The notes beneath the pieces were generated by a model that was not told the DNA's origin, did not search any database, and was given only the letters and a program-made list of their open reading frames with translations. The position numbers and the translations under genes were made by a program. A stretch of 64,000 nucleotides of DNA from Hymenobacter glacialis (GTDB taxonomy: Bacteria > Bacteroidota > Bacteroidia > Cytophagales > Hymenobacteraceae): contig NZ_MDZC01000079.1 of the NCBI RefSeq assembly GCF_001816165.1, forward strand, positions 119,611 to 183,610. The letters are read 5' to 3'. Below are positions 16,776-25,465 of the stretch, piece after piece (position 1 is the stretch's first letter; each line of letters begins with the position of its first letter).

Positions 16776-17924
16776 TTGCAGTTCTCCGTTCCCACGTCCC
16801 CGTTTTTCTGGTTGTTGCTAGCGTGCGTAGGAGTGCAGCTGTTTTACGCGGCGTATTTCTTCTGGCCCTTTGCCCGCCGCGCCCCCGAAGTCCCGGCCGA
16901 TGCGCCCGGCCCCGACACCGAACCCGTTTCCGTCATCGTCTGCGCCCGCAACGAGCTCGACAACCTGCGCCGTTTGCTGCCCCTGCTCCTGCAGCAGGAC
17001 TACCCCGCCGGCTTCGAAATCATTCTCATCGACGACCGCAGCGAGGACGACACCTACCTCTACGCCCAGCAGCTGGCCCAGTACTACCACGACAAAGTGC
17101 GCCTGGTGAGCGTGGCCCGCACGCCCCGGGACTTCGCGCCCAAGAAATACGCCCTCACCCTGGGCATCAAAACTGCCCGCTATCCGCGGCTGCTCTTCAC
17201 CGATGCCGACTGCATTCCGGCCACCAACCAGTGGGTGCGCCTCATGCAGCGCGGATTTTCGGCCCCGGGCCAGTCCGCCGATTTGGTGGTTGGCTTCTCG
17301 GCTTACACCAAGGCCCCGGGCTTACTCAATCAGCTCATCCGTTTCGAAACCCTGCTCACTGCTGCTCAGTACCTCAGCTTTGCCTGGCGCGGGTGGCCCT
17401 ACATGGGCGTGGGCCGCAACCTGGCTTACACCCGCACCTGCTTCACGGCCACCAAGGGCTTTGCTTCCCACATTCGCCAGCTCTCCGGCGACGACGACCT
17501 GCTGGTGCAGGACGCCGTGCGGGCCGGGCAGCGCGTGGCCGTGGTAGCCGACCCCTCGGCCCACACCCTGAGCGAACCCGCGGCCACCTGGGCCGCCTGG
17601 TGGCATCAAAAACGGCGGCACCTGTCGGCAGGCCGGGCCTACCGATTTCCCGACCGTTTGCGGGTGGGCACCTTCTTAGTAGCCAATATGTTGTTTTATT
17701 TGGCCGCTGTTGCACTAGTATTTTCACCAAACAATTGGATACCTTTGGCGGTGGTATGCGCCCTCCGAACATTGTTTGTGAGCGCCGTGTACGCCCGCCT
17801 AAGTCGCCGCCTTGGTCAGTCCGTAAACGTCGGATTGCTTCCCGTGCTCGATTTAGTCTATTTCGTTCAATACCTGGCCTTGGGAATCTCGCTATTCCTT
17901 AACCGCACCCTTCGATGGAAGTAA
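16776..17924 (+). CDS. membrane-anchored family 2 glycosyltransferase
   Basis: The protein has one N-terminal membrane helix (FFWLLLACVGVQLFYAAYFF), a GT-A domain with VSVIVCARNELDNL near residue 50, ILIDDRSEDDTY near 85 and LFTDADCIPATNQW near 140, a GDDDLLVQ acceptor-side motif near 230, and two or three C-terminal helices. It resembles enzymes that extend cell-surface glycans or decorate lipids. The TTG at 16776 is preferred on promoter grounds; ATGs at 16698 and 16704 would add residues encoded by repeat sequence. It overlaps the sigma-factor start by 10 nt. Confidence 0.85.
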   Translation: MQFSVPTSPFFWLLLACVGVQLFYAAYFFWPFARRAPEVPADAPGPDTEPVSVIVCARNELDNLRRLLPLLLQQDYPAGFEIILIDDRSEDDTYLYAQQLAQYYHDKVRLVSVARTPRDFAPKKYALTLGIKTARYPRLLFTDADCIPATNQWVRLMQRGFSAPGQSADLVVGFSAYTKAPGLLNQLIRFETLLTAAQYLSFAWRGWPYMGVGRNLAYTRTCFTATKGFASHIRQLSGDDDLLVQDAVRAGQRVAVVADPSAHTLSEPAATWAAWWHQKRRHLSAGRAYRFPDRLRVGTFLVANMLFYLAAVALVFSPNNWIPLAVVCALRTLFVSAVYARLSRRLGQSVNVGLLPVLDLVYFVQYLALGISLFLNRTLRWK

Positions 17925-18538
17925 ATAATCAAGATATTCAAAAGCAGTTTTCAGCCAAAGCCAAGCACGACTTCAAGCTGATTCGCGCCGCCGTGGACCA
18001 CGGCGACGAGAAGGCTTATGCCGAACTGATGCACATCTACAAGAAGCCCGTCTACCACGTGGTGCTCAAGATGGTGCGCAACCAGGACGATGCCGAAGAC
18101 CTCACCATCGAAGCCTTCGCCAAAGCTTTCCGCAACCTGCACAAATTCAACCCCGAGTATGCGTTCAGCACCTGGCTGTTCCGCATTGCCACCAACAACT
18201 GCATCGATTTTATCCGCAAGAATAAAATCAAAACCATGTCGATTGACTCCGCCATCAAAGTGGACAACGGCGACGAAATCACCATCGATTTCCGCGACAA
18301 CGACCTGAACCCGGCCGAGCACGCCGTGCGCAACCAGAAAATCGAAATCATGCGCCACGTGGTGTCGCGCCTGCCCGATAAGTATCAGCGCCTCGTGAGC
18401 CTGCGCTATTTCGACGAGCTCAGCTACGAAGAAATCGCCACCGAGCTCAAAGCCCCGCTCGGCACCGTGAAAGCCCAGCTGCACCGCGCCCGCGAGCTGC
18501 TCTATGACATGGTGAAGCACACCAAGCAGATTATTTAA
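17915..18538 (+). CDS. ECF-type RNA polymerase sigma factor
   Basis: The 207-residue sigma-70-family regulator has region 2 near residues 35-105 (MHIYKKPVYHVVLKMVRNQDDAEDLTIEAFAKAF, then FSTWLFRIATNNCIDFIRK) and region 4 near 145-195 (LPDKYQRLVSLRYFDELSYEEIA, then APLGTVKAQLHRARELL). No anti-sigma factor lies next to it. Its ATG is inside the preceding glycosyltransferase gene, suggesting coupled translation. Such lone sigma factors in Cytophagales are often housekeeping-like; its target genes are unknown. Confidence 0.93.
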   Translation: MEVNNQDIQKQFSAKAKHDFKLIRAAVDHGDEKAYAELMHIYKKPVYHVVLKMVRNQDDAEDLTIEAFAKAFRNLHKFNPEYAFSTWLFRIATNNCIDFIRKNKIKTMSIDSAIKVDNGDEITIDFRDNDLNPAEHAVRNQKIEIMRHVVSRLPDKYQRLVSLRYFDELSYEEIATELKAPLGTVKAQLHRARELLYDMVKHTKQII

Positions 18539-18560
18539 GCCCAGCCGCGTTTCGTTGTTT

Positions 18561-18665
18561 GTCATTCTGAATGCAGCGCAGCGAAAAGAAGAATCTCTAC
18601 CGCAAGAGTAATTAATTACTTTCACGGTAGAGATTCTTCTTTTCGCTGCGCTGCATTCAGAATGA
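18561..18665. repeat. palindromic repeat, family A (TCATTCTGAATGCAGCG sub-type)
   Basis: GTCATTCTGAATGCAGCGCA pairs with the inverted right end TGCGCTGCATTCAGAATGAC (18646-18665). The arms continue through GAAAAGAAGAATCTCTACCG and are nearly perfect. It probably ends the sigma-factor transcript. Confidence 0.9.
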
Positions 18666-18689
18666 CCGTTTTTTATTAAGCTCGTTCCC

Positions 18690-19307
18690 ATGAACCTCCT
18701 CCAGCACTACTTCCCCGACCTCACGGCCCAGCAGTTGAAGCTGTTTAAGCAGTTGGAAACCGAGTTCCGGGCTACCAACGAAACCATCAACCTCGTGTCG
18801 CGCCCCGACATGGAGAATTTCACGGAGCGCCACCTGCTGCATTCGCTGGCCATTGCCAAAGTGGTGAACTTCCCCAAGGGCAGCACCGTGCTCGACGTGG
18901 GTACCGGCGGCGGCTTGCCCGGCCTGCCACTGGCCATCATGTTCCCGGACGTACAGTTTCACCTCGTAGACAGCATTGGCAAGAAAATCCGGGCCGTGCA
19001 GTTCATGGCCGCCGCCCTGGGCCTCGATAACGTGACCGCCGAGCAGACCCGCGCCGAGCAGGTGCGCCAGAAGTTCGACTTCGTAATAAGCCGGGCCGTG
19101 GCGCGCCTGGCCACCTTCCACCCCTGGATAGCCCGCCGCTACAAGCCCCAAGGCGTCCCCGGTGCTGGCCTCTACTACCTGAAAGGCGGCGACCTGACCG
19201 AAGAAATTGCCGAATCGGGCCTGAAAGCCAAGGTGACCAACCTGAGTGACTTCTTCAGCGAAGAATTCTATGAAACCAAAAAGGTGGTTTTCGTAGCCGC
19301 GAAGTAA
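18690..19307 (+). CDS. rsmG: 16S rRNA (guanine527-N7)-methyltransferase
   Basis: This SAM-dependent enzyme modifies G527 in the 530 loop of 16S rRNA. It has 205 residues, the usual length. The SAM-binding motif VLDVGTGGGLPGLPLAI is near residue 72, followed by LVDSIGKKIRAVQF near 98 and SRAVARLATFHPW near 135. The N-terminal NETINLVSR segment is also typical. Confidence 0.95.
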   Translation: MNLLQHYFPDLTAQQLKLFKQLETEFRATNETINLVSRPDMENFTERHLLHSLAIAKVVNFPKGSTVLDVGTGGGLPGLPLAIMFPDVQFHLVDSIGKKIRAVQFMAAALGLDNVTAEQTRAEQVRQKFDFVISRAVARLATFHPWIARRYKPQGVPGAGLYYLKGGDLTEEIAESGLKAKVTNLSDFFSEEFYETKKVVFVAAK

Positions 19308-19348
19308 AGTTAGGCTTTTGAGTTTTTGAATTACTAAACACCCCAGCA

Positions 19349-19456
19349 CGTCATGCCGAGCGCAGCCGAGGCATCTCGCGTGCCGTCACTAATCTCATTG
19401 ACCGACGATTGGATTACTGCCCCAAGCGAGATGCCTCGGCTGCGCTCGGCATGACG
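19349..19456. repeat. palindromic repeat, family A (GCCGAGCGCAGCCGAGGC sub-type)
   Basis: CGTCATGCCGAGCGCAGCC and the inverted GGCTGCGCTCGGCATGACG flank arms GAGGCATCTCGC and GCGAGATGCCTC with an AT-rich loop. It lies between the convergent rsmG and YheT-like genes. Confidence 0.9.
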
Positions 19457-19484
19457 TCCTAGAGCGTTTTTTTCGATACGCGGC

Positions 19485-20471
19485 CTACGCGGGCACTTCT
19501 GCCGTCAGGAACTCCACCGCGCGCCGCTCCGAATAGTATTCTCCATCGGGAGGGCCTTCCGGAAAGCCCACGTGGCCGCCTTGTGGTGGCGTTTCCAGAA
19601 ACACGAACGGGGAATTGGTCGCCAGCTCACGCGGGAAGCAGGAGGCCGGCAAAAACGGGTCGTTCTGCGCGTTTACCAGCAGGGAAGGCACCCGGATGCC
19701 GTTCAGGTAGCGCCCGGAACTGGCGTGCTGGTAGTAAGCCGCAGCCGAGTCGAAGCCGTGCATGGGCGCGGTATAGCGGCTGTCGAACTCTTCAAAGTTG
19801 CGCAGCTCCTCAATGCCGGATAGGTCTATCTGGCCGGGCAGCAGCGCGGCCTTGGCCCGCACTTTCAGGCGCAGGGATTTCAGGAAGCGGCGCATGTACA
19901 CCTGGTTCTGGAGCCGGCCAATGTGGACCGAACTGGCCCGCAAATCGGTCGGGACCGAAAATACGGCCGCCCGCTTCACTTCGCTGGGCACCCGCGTCGG
20001 CTCTTCACCCAGATACTTCAGCGTCACGTTGCCGCCGGCGCTAAAGCCCACAAGGTACACCCGCTGGTAGCGGCCTGTGGCCAGCGCATGCCGCACTACG
20101 AGGTCCAGGTCGTCGGTGTCGCCGAGATGATAGGAACGGAGCAGGCGGTTCATTTCGCCGCCACAGCTGCGGTAGTTCCACGCCAGCGCATCAAACCCCG
20201 CTCGGTTGAGGGCGCGCACCATGCCCCGGACGTAGGGCCGGGAGGCGTCGCCTTCGAGGCCATGCGACACCACCACGAGCCCATCGGTGGGGCGCATGGC
20301 GGGCAGGCGGCTCCAGTCCAGGTCCAGGAAGTCGCCGTCGGGCAGTTCCAGCCGTTCGCGCTGGTAGTTCACCTCGAGCACCGTGCGCCACAGACTGGGC
20401 ACAATGGTCTGCAAGTGGCCATTGAAGAGGTAAAACGGCGGTTGGTACCGGGAATTGGCTACAAGGGGCAT
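19485..20471 (-). CDS. alpha/beta hydrolase, YheT family
   Basis: The 328-residue cytoplasmic esterase-like protein opens with a YheT-type N-terminus (PPFYLFNGHLQTIVPSLWR). Catalytic elements are the oxyanion-side SHGLEGDASRPYVRG near residue 68, the nucleophile Ser in LVGFSAGGNVTLKYLGE near 145, an acidic residue in NAQNDPFLP near 270 and the His in PPQGGHVGFPEG near 300. The natural substrate of this family is not established. Confidence 0.9.
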   Translation of the reverse strand: MPLVANSRYQPPFYLFNGHLQTIVPSLWRTVLEVNYQRERLELPDGDFLDLDWSRLPAMRPTDGLVVVSHGLEGDASRPYVRGMVRALNRAGFDALAWNYRSCGGEMNRLLRSYHLGDTDDLDLVVRHALATGRYQRVYLVGFSAGGNVTLKYLGEEPTRVPSEVKRAAVFSVPTDLRASSVHIGRLQNQVYMRRFLKSLRLKVRAKAALLPGQIDLSGIEELRNFEEFDSRYTAPMHGFDSAAAYYQHASSGRYLNGIRVPSLLVNAQNDPFLPASCFPRELATNSPFVFLETPPQGGHVGFPEGPPDGEYYSERRAVEFLTAEVPA

Positions 20472-20667
20472 GGCGCGGATAAGGGAAGTGGGGCGGCTGC
20501 GCGATGGGGGAGGTAGGGGAGTAGTAAAGTTCGCACATAATCGGCATGCATACTAATTTAGTGCCGCAGTTAGTACAAATTCGCCATTTCAGAGCCAAGC
20601 CACTACAAGCCGTAAGCTGCCCCAACGGCTTACAGCAGGCTTTGTCTCAATATTTTTGACAAGGCAG

Positions 20668-20698
20668 TTTGATATTGCCAAGCAGGTTCGTACCTTTG
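20668..20698 (+). promoter_or_regulatory. strong Bacteroidota promoter for rpsT
   Basis: TTTG at 20668-20671 and TACCTTTG at 20691-20698 are exactly 19 nt apart, the clearest consensus promoter in the window. The ATG follows 49 nt later. Confidence 0.75.
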
Positions 20699-20747
20699 CC
20701 CTCCCAAACACAGAACTCAAGCATAACGCTCCTATATATTCCAACTC

Positions 20748-20999
20748 ATGGCAAACCATAAGTCGGCCCTCAAACGCATCCGCAGCAACGAAGCTAAGCG
20801 CGTGTTGAACCGTTACCAGCACAAATCCACCCGCACAGCCATCAAAAAACTGCGCGCCGCCACCGATAAAACGGCCGCTCAGGAGCTGCTGAAAAAAGTG
20901 ACCTCGATGTTGGACCGCTTGGCCAAGAAGAACATCATCCACAAGAACAAAGCTGCTAACAACAAGAGCAAGCTGACAAAGCTCGTCAACGCGCTCTAA
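20748..20999 (+). CDS. rpsT: 30S ribosomal protein S20
   Basis: This basic helical protein binds 16S rRNA early in 30S assembly. It has 83 residues beginning MANHKSALKRIRSNEAKRVL, with the family's second-helix segment STRTAIKKLRAA and C-terminal KNIIHKNKAANNKSKLTKLVN. It has its own promoter and terminator. Confidence 0.97.
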   Translation: MANHKSALKRIRSNEAKRVLNRYQHKSTRTAIKKLRAATDKTAAQELLKKVTSMLDRLAKKNIIHKNKAANNKSKLTKLVNAL

Positions 21000-21062
21000 G
21001 TGCGAGACGAGTTTAGTAGGGCCAGACTGCGCCGCCCCAAGGTCTGGTTCTACGCTCCTTAC

Positions 21063-21096
21063 AAAAAGCCTCACTCCGCAACGGGTGAGGCTTTTT
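21063..21096 (+). terminator. terminator after rpsT
   Basis: AAAAAGCCTCACTC and GGGTGAGGCTTTTT form a hairpin ending in a T-run, about 64 nt after the stop. Confidence 0.85.
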
Positions 21097-21103
21097 GCGT
21101 CCA

Positions 21104-21373
21104 GACCACGGATGGGCACGGATTTTAGCGGATTTCACGGATTTCGTGGACGATTGCCGCTGACCTATTTCTGCCAACGGCAGATAGGCCCGGCTTTGCC
21201 TTTTTGCCAACCGGAGCATCCCTCAGCTGTGGCCAATGTTGCTGAGCGGCTGTATAAATCCTGCCGTTACGCAAAAGAGGCTTGCCAATTGGCAAGCCTC
21301 TTTTGCGTAACGGCCAGCGGTAATCGTCCACAAAATCCGTGAAATCCGCTAAAATCCGTGCCCATCCGTGGTC
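21104..21373. repeat. MITE-like element with long terminal inverted repeats
   Basis: The left end GACCACGGATGGGCACGGAT and the right end ATCCGTGCCCATCCGTGGTC are perfect inverses. Homology continues for about 57 nt per arm (through the TTTAGCGGATTTCACGGAT stretch) with two or three mismatches. The 155-nt centre is non-coding apart from a 52-nt perfect palindrome at its right side. The right arm contains the TGA (21372-21374, minus) that ends pyk. The element lies between the rpsT terminator and pyk. Confidence 0.85.
21263..21314. terminator. perfect 52-bp palindrome, likely terminator
   Basis: GCCGTTACGCAAAAGAGGCT followed by TGCCAA is mirrored exactly by TTGGCA and AGCCTCTTTTGCGTAACGGC, with no unpaired loop base in the DNA. 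As RNA it would form a very stable stem in either direction and probably ends the pyk transcript. Confidence 0.75.
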
Positions 21374-22811
21374 AGGCGACGCTCACTTTCACCATGTTGG
21401 CTTTGCCCTTGTCCTGAATGGGCATGGAACCGGTGTTGATGAACACATCACCCGTTACGAGGTGGCCGGTGGTGGTTAGGACGTAGCGGATGTCGGTAAT
21501 GGTGCTGTCGGTGCTGATGAGGCGGTCGTAGTAGAAGCTGCGCACGCCCCACACCAGGCTCAGAGCCGTGAGTAGGGGCCGGTTGTCGGTAAACACGAAG
21601 ATGTTGGCCTGGGGGCGGTGTTTGGCCAGCTGGAAGGCCGTGTAGCCGTGGTGCGTCATGCCGGTAATGGCCTTGGAGCCCGTGTTTTTGGCCAGGTGGC
21701 AGGCGGCGGAGAGCACGCTGTCGGCCATGAAGTTGGGGCCGGCGGGGTCCACGGGCCACCACTTGTGGAAGAGCTGCGGGCTGTTGTTTTCCACGCTCAG
21801 AATGGTGCCCACCATGGAACGGATTACCTCGGCGGGGTAGGCGCCCACAGCAGTCTCGGCGGAGAGCATCACGGCGTCGGCCCCGTCGAGTACGGCGTTG
21901 GCCACGTCGCTGGTTTCGGCGCGGGTGGGGCGGGGGGCCGTAATCATGCTCTCCATCATCTGGGTGGCTACGATGACGGGCTTGCCGGCGGCGTTGCACT
22001 TGGCAATAATCATTTTCTGGGCCATGGGCACCTCTTCCATCTTCACTTCCACGCCGAGGTCGCCGCGGGCCACCATCACGGCGTCGGTGATGGCGATGAT
22101 TTCGTCGATGTTGCGCAGGCCATCGGGCGTTTCAATCTTGGCGATGACGCGGGTTTTCTTCCCGGCTTCGGTAATCAGTTTTTTGATGAACAGAATGTCC
22201 TCTGCTTTGCGGGCAAAGCTCAGGGCTACCCAGTCCACGTCGTTGGCCAGGCCAAACTGCAGGTCTTCGATGTCCTTCTCCGTCATGCTCGGGGCCGAGA
22301 CTTCGGAGTCGGGGAGGTTGATGCCCTTGCGGGGCTTCACGAGGCCACCGTAGATTACTTCCACGTCCACTTCTTTATCGCGGTCGGTGGCCAGCACCTT
22401 GAGCTCAATCTTGCCGTCGTCAATCAGAATCATGTCGCCGGCTTTCACGTCGCGGGCCAGGCCCAGGTAAATGGTGCTCAGGCGCGTGGCCGTGCTGATT
22501 TCCTTTTCGCCGCACACCAGCTTAATCAGGTCGCCGGCTTTGATTTCAACACCGCCGCCCTCTACTTCGCCCAAGCGAATTTTAGGCCCCTGCAAATCCT
22601 GGAGCAGGCCCACCGAAGTACGCATGTCCTTGTTGAGCCGCCGCACCGTGTTGATGACTGCCAGGTGGTCTTCGTAGGACCCGTGCGAGAAGTTGAGCCG
22701 AAACACATCCACGCCCTCGCGAATGAGCGTGCCGAGCCGCTCGTAGGTATTGGAAGCCGGGCCAACGGTGGCCACGATTTTGGTTTTGTTGAATGCAGAA
22801 CGATTTTCCAT
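21372..22811 (-). CDS. pyk: pyruvate kinase
   Basis: The enzyme converts phosphoenolpyruvate and ADP to pyruvate and ATP, the last glycolytic step. It has 479 residues from ATG 22811. It has TKIVATVGPASNTYE and FRLNFSHGSYEDH in the first 45 residues, the catalytic Lys/metal site in VIAKIETPDGLRNIDEI near residue 220, and VARGDLGVEV near 245. The C-terminal allosteric domain is present but short. Its last codon and stop lie in the right arm of the MITE-like element. Confidence 0.97.
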   Translation of the reverse strand: MENRSAFNKTKIVATVGPASNTYERLGTLIREGVDVFRLNFSHGSYEDHLAVINTVRRLNKDMRTSVGLLQDLQGPKIRLGEVEGGGVEIKAGDLIKLVCGEKEISTATRLSTIYLGLARDVKAGDMILIDDGKIELKVLATDRDKEVDVEVIYGGLVKPRKGINLPDSEVSAPSMTEKDIEDLQFGLANDVDWVALSFARKAEDILFIKKLITEAGKKTRVIAKIETPDGLRNIDEIIAITDAVMVARGDLGVEVKMEEVPMAQKMIIAKCNAAGKPVIVATQMMESMITAPRPTRAETSDVANAVLDGADAVMLSAETAVGAYPAEVIRSMVGTILSVENNSPQLFHKWWPVDPAGPNFMADSVLSAACHLAKNTGSKAITGMTHHGYTAFQLAKHRPQANIFVFTDNRPLLTALSLVWGVRSFYYDRLISTDSTITDIRYVLTTTGHLVTGDVFINTGSMPIQDKGKANMVKVSVA

Positions 22812-22834
22812 GATTTGGAGATTAATAACAAAAA

Positions 22835-23022
22835 AACTCCCCTCCCTATGAAGGAGGGGATGTTTCAGCTAACGACTGAAACAGGGGCGGTAAAGCCGTT
22901 GAACGGTGCCCGAACGACGGGCTGACACGATGCTGCGACGGGTCGTTCGCACGTTCAACGGCTTTACCACCCCAGCTGGCGCTTCGCGCCAGCGTCCCCT
23001 CCTTAAAAAAGGAGGGGAACTC
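22835..23022. repeat. branched inverted repeat between pyk and the IPExxxVDY gene
   Basis: Ends AACTCCCCTCC and GGAGGGGAACTC are inverted. Inner arms GGTAAAGCCGTTGAACG and CGTTCAACGGCTTTACC pair, and two side hairpins (GTTTCAGCTAACGACTGAAAC and CTGGCGCTTCGCGCCAG) would give a cloverleaf-like fold of 188 nt. No open frame is present. Confidence 0.8.
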
Positions 23023-23031
23023 AATAACCCA

Positions 23032-23460
23032 TTAAAGGATTAAATTTTCCTTGTACTTCAACGTGTTGGGGTCAAACTGACACACGTATTGTACCATGTC
23101 CAGCGCCGCAAGCTGCTGGAGCAATTCTTCGTCGGCGAGGGCGCCACAGCCGTTGCTCACGGCCAGCAGGTAATCGTACTCTTTGATATCGGGAGCTAAG
23201 AAAGGCTTTTTTAAGTTGGAGGGCGCAATGGAGCGGTTGCGCAACAGCCGAAACGTAAGCGTTTCGGTGGCGTGCAGGTAGTGCGTGAACACCAGCCGGC
23301 CCTGGCTGAGTAAGTTCAGCAGTAATTCGGGCTGCCGGATGAGGCGCAGGCGCAACGCCCGGTTCAGGGCCCAGGCCAGGGTATAGTCGCGGGTGCTGCT
23401 CACCAGCCCAAACAGGGCAAAGTCGCACTCGTATTCAACGTCGAGGGTAAAGGTCTTCAT
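23032..23460 (-). CDS. IPExxxVDY-family protein
   Basis: The 142-residue protein of unknown function begins MKTFTLDVEYECDFALFGLVSS and contains RDYTLAWALNRALRLRL near residue 27, PFLAPDIKEYDYLLAVSNG near 85 and a C-terminal QFDPNTLKYKENL. This family is typically encoded next to pyk and acpP-fabF-rnc in Bacteroidota, as here, which is the main support for the assignment. The IPE motif itself is degenerate. Confidence 0.7.
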   Translation of the reverse strand: MKTFTLDVEYECDFALFGLVSSTRDYTLAWALNRALRLRLIRQPELLLNLLSQGRLVFTHYLHATETLTFRLLRNRSIAPSNLKKPFLAPDIKEYDYLLAVSNGCGALADEELLQQLAALDMVQYVCQFDPNTLKYKENLIL

Positions 23461-23498
23461 AGCGGCCGCAAAGGAGGCACCCACTGGGCGGGCAAAGG

Positions 23499-23506
23499 CA
23501 AATCTA
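23499..23506 (-). promoter_or_regulatory. -7 element upstream of the IPExxxVDY gene
   Basis: On the minus strand TAGATTTG matches TAnnTTTG and lies about 38 nt before the ATG at 23460. The -33 region is not convincing. Confidence 0.4.
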
Positions 23507-23634
23507 CGGCTTGCGGAGGAGCCCTGCCAGGGCCGTCGCCATAATCTTATACCCGCAATTGAGGGGTGCGAGCGTGGGTTAGTTGGGAAATCTCTCGTTA
23601 CTTTGCGCCGTAGTTTTCCCTAAACCCCACGGAA

Positions 23635-23871
23635 ATGTCTGAAATCGCAGAAAAAGTAAAGGCCATTATTATTGATAAACTGGGCGTTGAAGCTTCGGAA
23701 GTAACCACCGAAGCCAGCTTCACCAACGACCTGGGTGCTGACTCGCTGGACACCGTCGAGCTGATTATGGAGTTCGAAAAGGAGTTCAACGTAAGCATCC
23801 CCGACGACCAGGCCGAGAACATCGGTACCGTGGGCCAGGCCATCAGCTACCTCGAAGAGCACGCTAAATAG
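23635..23871 (+). CDS. acpP: acyl carrier protein
   Basis: This carrier of growing fatty acyl chains has 78 acidic residues. The phosphopantetheine-attachment Ser is in [13 protein letters not shown] (Ser38). A TTACTTTG about 30 nt upstream may be part of its promoter. It heads the acpP-fabF-rnc gene order. Confidence 0.97.
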   Translation: MSEIAEKVKAIIIDKLGVEASEVTTEASFTNDLGADSLDTVELIMEFEKEFNVSIPDDQAENIGTVGQAISYLEEHAK

Positions 23872-24036
23872 TTTTTGTCATCGCCCAGCGAAACGGAGAA
23901 TTCAAACGGACCACGTTAAAAGACTTCTGCGTTTTGCTGGGCATGAACAGGTAGTTCTGCGCATACCGGCCGGCCCGCCGCCGGCCGGTTTTGCTGTTTT
24001 ATCCCGTTTCATCTTTCGCGCCAGTGGCGTCTGCTT

Positions 24037-25287
24037 ATGTCGTCCATCCGACGGGTTGTTGTTACCGGCCTTGGGGCCATCACACCGCTGGGCAATACTG
24101 CCCCAGCTTATTGGGAAGGCCTGCGCGCGGGCAAAAGCGGCGCCGCCGTTATCACCCGCTTCGACCCGGCCAAGTTTAAAACCCGCTTCGCCTGCGAAGT
24201 GAAAGGCTACGAGCCCGATAATTTCTTCGACCGCAAGGAGCACCGCAAAATGGACCTCTTCACCCAGTTTGGGGTGGTAGCGGCCGACGAAGCCATTGCC
24301 GACTCCGCCCTGCTGGAAAGCGGCGTGGACAAGGACCGGGTGGGCGTGATTTGGGGCTCCGGCATCGGCGGCCTGAAATCGCTGCAAGAAGAATGCATCT
24401 CCTTTGGCCGCGGCGACGGTACGCCGCGCTACTCGCCTTTCTTCATCCCGCGCATGATTGCCGACTCCTCGTCGGGTAATATTTCCATTAAAAACGGTTT
24501 TCGCGGTCCCAACTACGTGACCACGTCGGCCTGTGCCTCGTCGAACGACGCCATCATTGCGGCCTTCAACAACATTCGCCTCGGCCTGGCCGATGTGATG
24601 ATAACGGGCGGCTCCGAAGCGGCCATCACCGAGTCGGGGGTGGGCGGCTTCAATGCCCTCAAGGCCATGAGCGAGCGCAACGACGACCCGGCCTCCGCCT
24701 CGCGGCCCTACGACAAGGACCGCGACGGTTTTGTGCTGGGCGAAGGCGCCGGTGCGCTGGTGCTCGAAGAGTACGAGCACGCCAAGGCCCGCGGCGCCAA
24801 AATGTACGCCGAGCTCATTGGCGGCGGCATGTCGTCGGACGCCTACCATATCACCGCGCCCGACCCCAGCGGCAGCGGCGTGGTGCTGGTGATGCAGAAC
24901 GCCCTGCGCGATGCCCAGATTACGGCCGGCGAAGTGGACTACATCAACACCCACGGCACCAGCACCCCGTTGGGCGACGGGGCCGAAATCAAAGCCATTG
25001 AGAAGGTGTTCGGCGAATTTGCCGAAACGCTTAATATCTCCTCCACCAAAAGCATGACCGGCCACCTGCTGGGCGGTGCCGGCGGCGTAGAAGCCGTGGC
25101 CTGCCTCATGGCCATGCACCACAGCCTGGTGCCTCCCACCATCAACCTGCATACGCCCGACCCGGAGATTAACCAGGCGCTGAACTTTACGCCGAACGTG
25201 GCCCAGGCGCGCGACGTGCGGATTGCGATGAGCAACACCTTCGGCTTTGGCGGCCACAACACCTCTGTAATATTCCGGAAGCTGTAG
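24037..25287 (+). CDS. fabF: beta-ketoacyl-ACP synthase II
   Basis: This condensing enzyme of fatty-acid elongation has 416 residues from ATG 24037 (MSSIRRVVVTGLGAITPLGN). The catalytic Cys is in TTSACASSNDAI near residue 165, and the two His are in NTHGTSTPLGD near 306 and KSMTGHLLGGAGG near 341. The C-terminus NTFGFGGHNTSVIFRKL is typical. Confidence 0.97.
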   Translation: MSSIRRVVVTGLGAITPLGNTAPAYWEGLRAGKSGAAVITRFDPAKFKTRFACEVKGYEPDNFFDRKEHRKMDLFTQFGVVAADEAIADSALLESGVDKDRVGVIWGSGIGGLKSLQEECISFGRGDGTPRYSPFFIPRMIADSSSGNISIKNGFRGPNYVTTSACASSNDAIIAAFNNIRLGLADVMITGGSEAAITESGVGGFNALKAMSERNDDPASASRPYDKDRDGFVLGEGAGALVLEEYEHAKARGAKMYAELIGGGMSSDAYHITAPDPSGSGVVLVMQNALRDAQITAGEVDYINTHGTSTPLGDGAEIKAIEKVFGEFAETLNISSTKSMTGHLLGGAGGVEAVACLMAMHHSLVPPTINLHTPDPEINQALNFTPNVAQARDVRIAMSNTFGFGGHNTSVIFRKL

Positions 25288-25308
25288 GTTGCCAGCTTGC
25301 TACAGGAA

Positions 25309-25401
25309 ACGTCATGCTGAGCGAAGTCGAGCATCTCTACTGCACAACTAAATTGAATTAGTACTGCGGTAGAGATGCTTCGACTTCGCTCAGCATGACG
25401 T
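25309..25401. repeat. palindromic repeat, family A
   Basis: ACGTCATGCTGAGCGAAGTCG and the inverted CGACTTCGCTCAGCATGACGT (25381-25401). The left arm has lost one base relative to the right (GTCGAGCATC versus GATGCTTCGAC). Confidence 0.9.
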
Positions 25402-25465
25402 TCTTTGTACCTGCACATTTCTAAATCAGGGCCAGTCCCTTTCTCACGCGTCAGCACCCTCCATT

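Noticed and set aside
21001..21060. tRNA-like sequence after rpsT (GGTCTGGTTCTACG)
   Set aside because: No acceptor or anticodon stem can be formed; it only resembles a T-arm.
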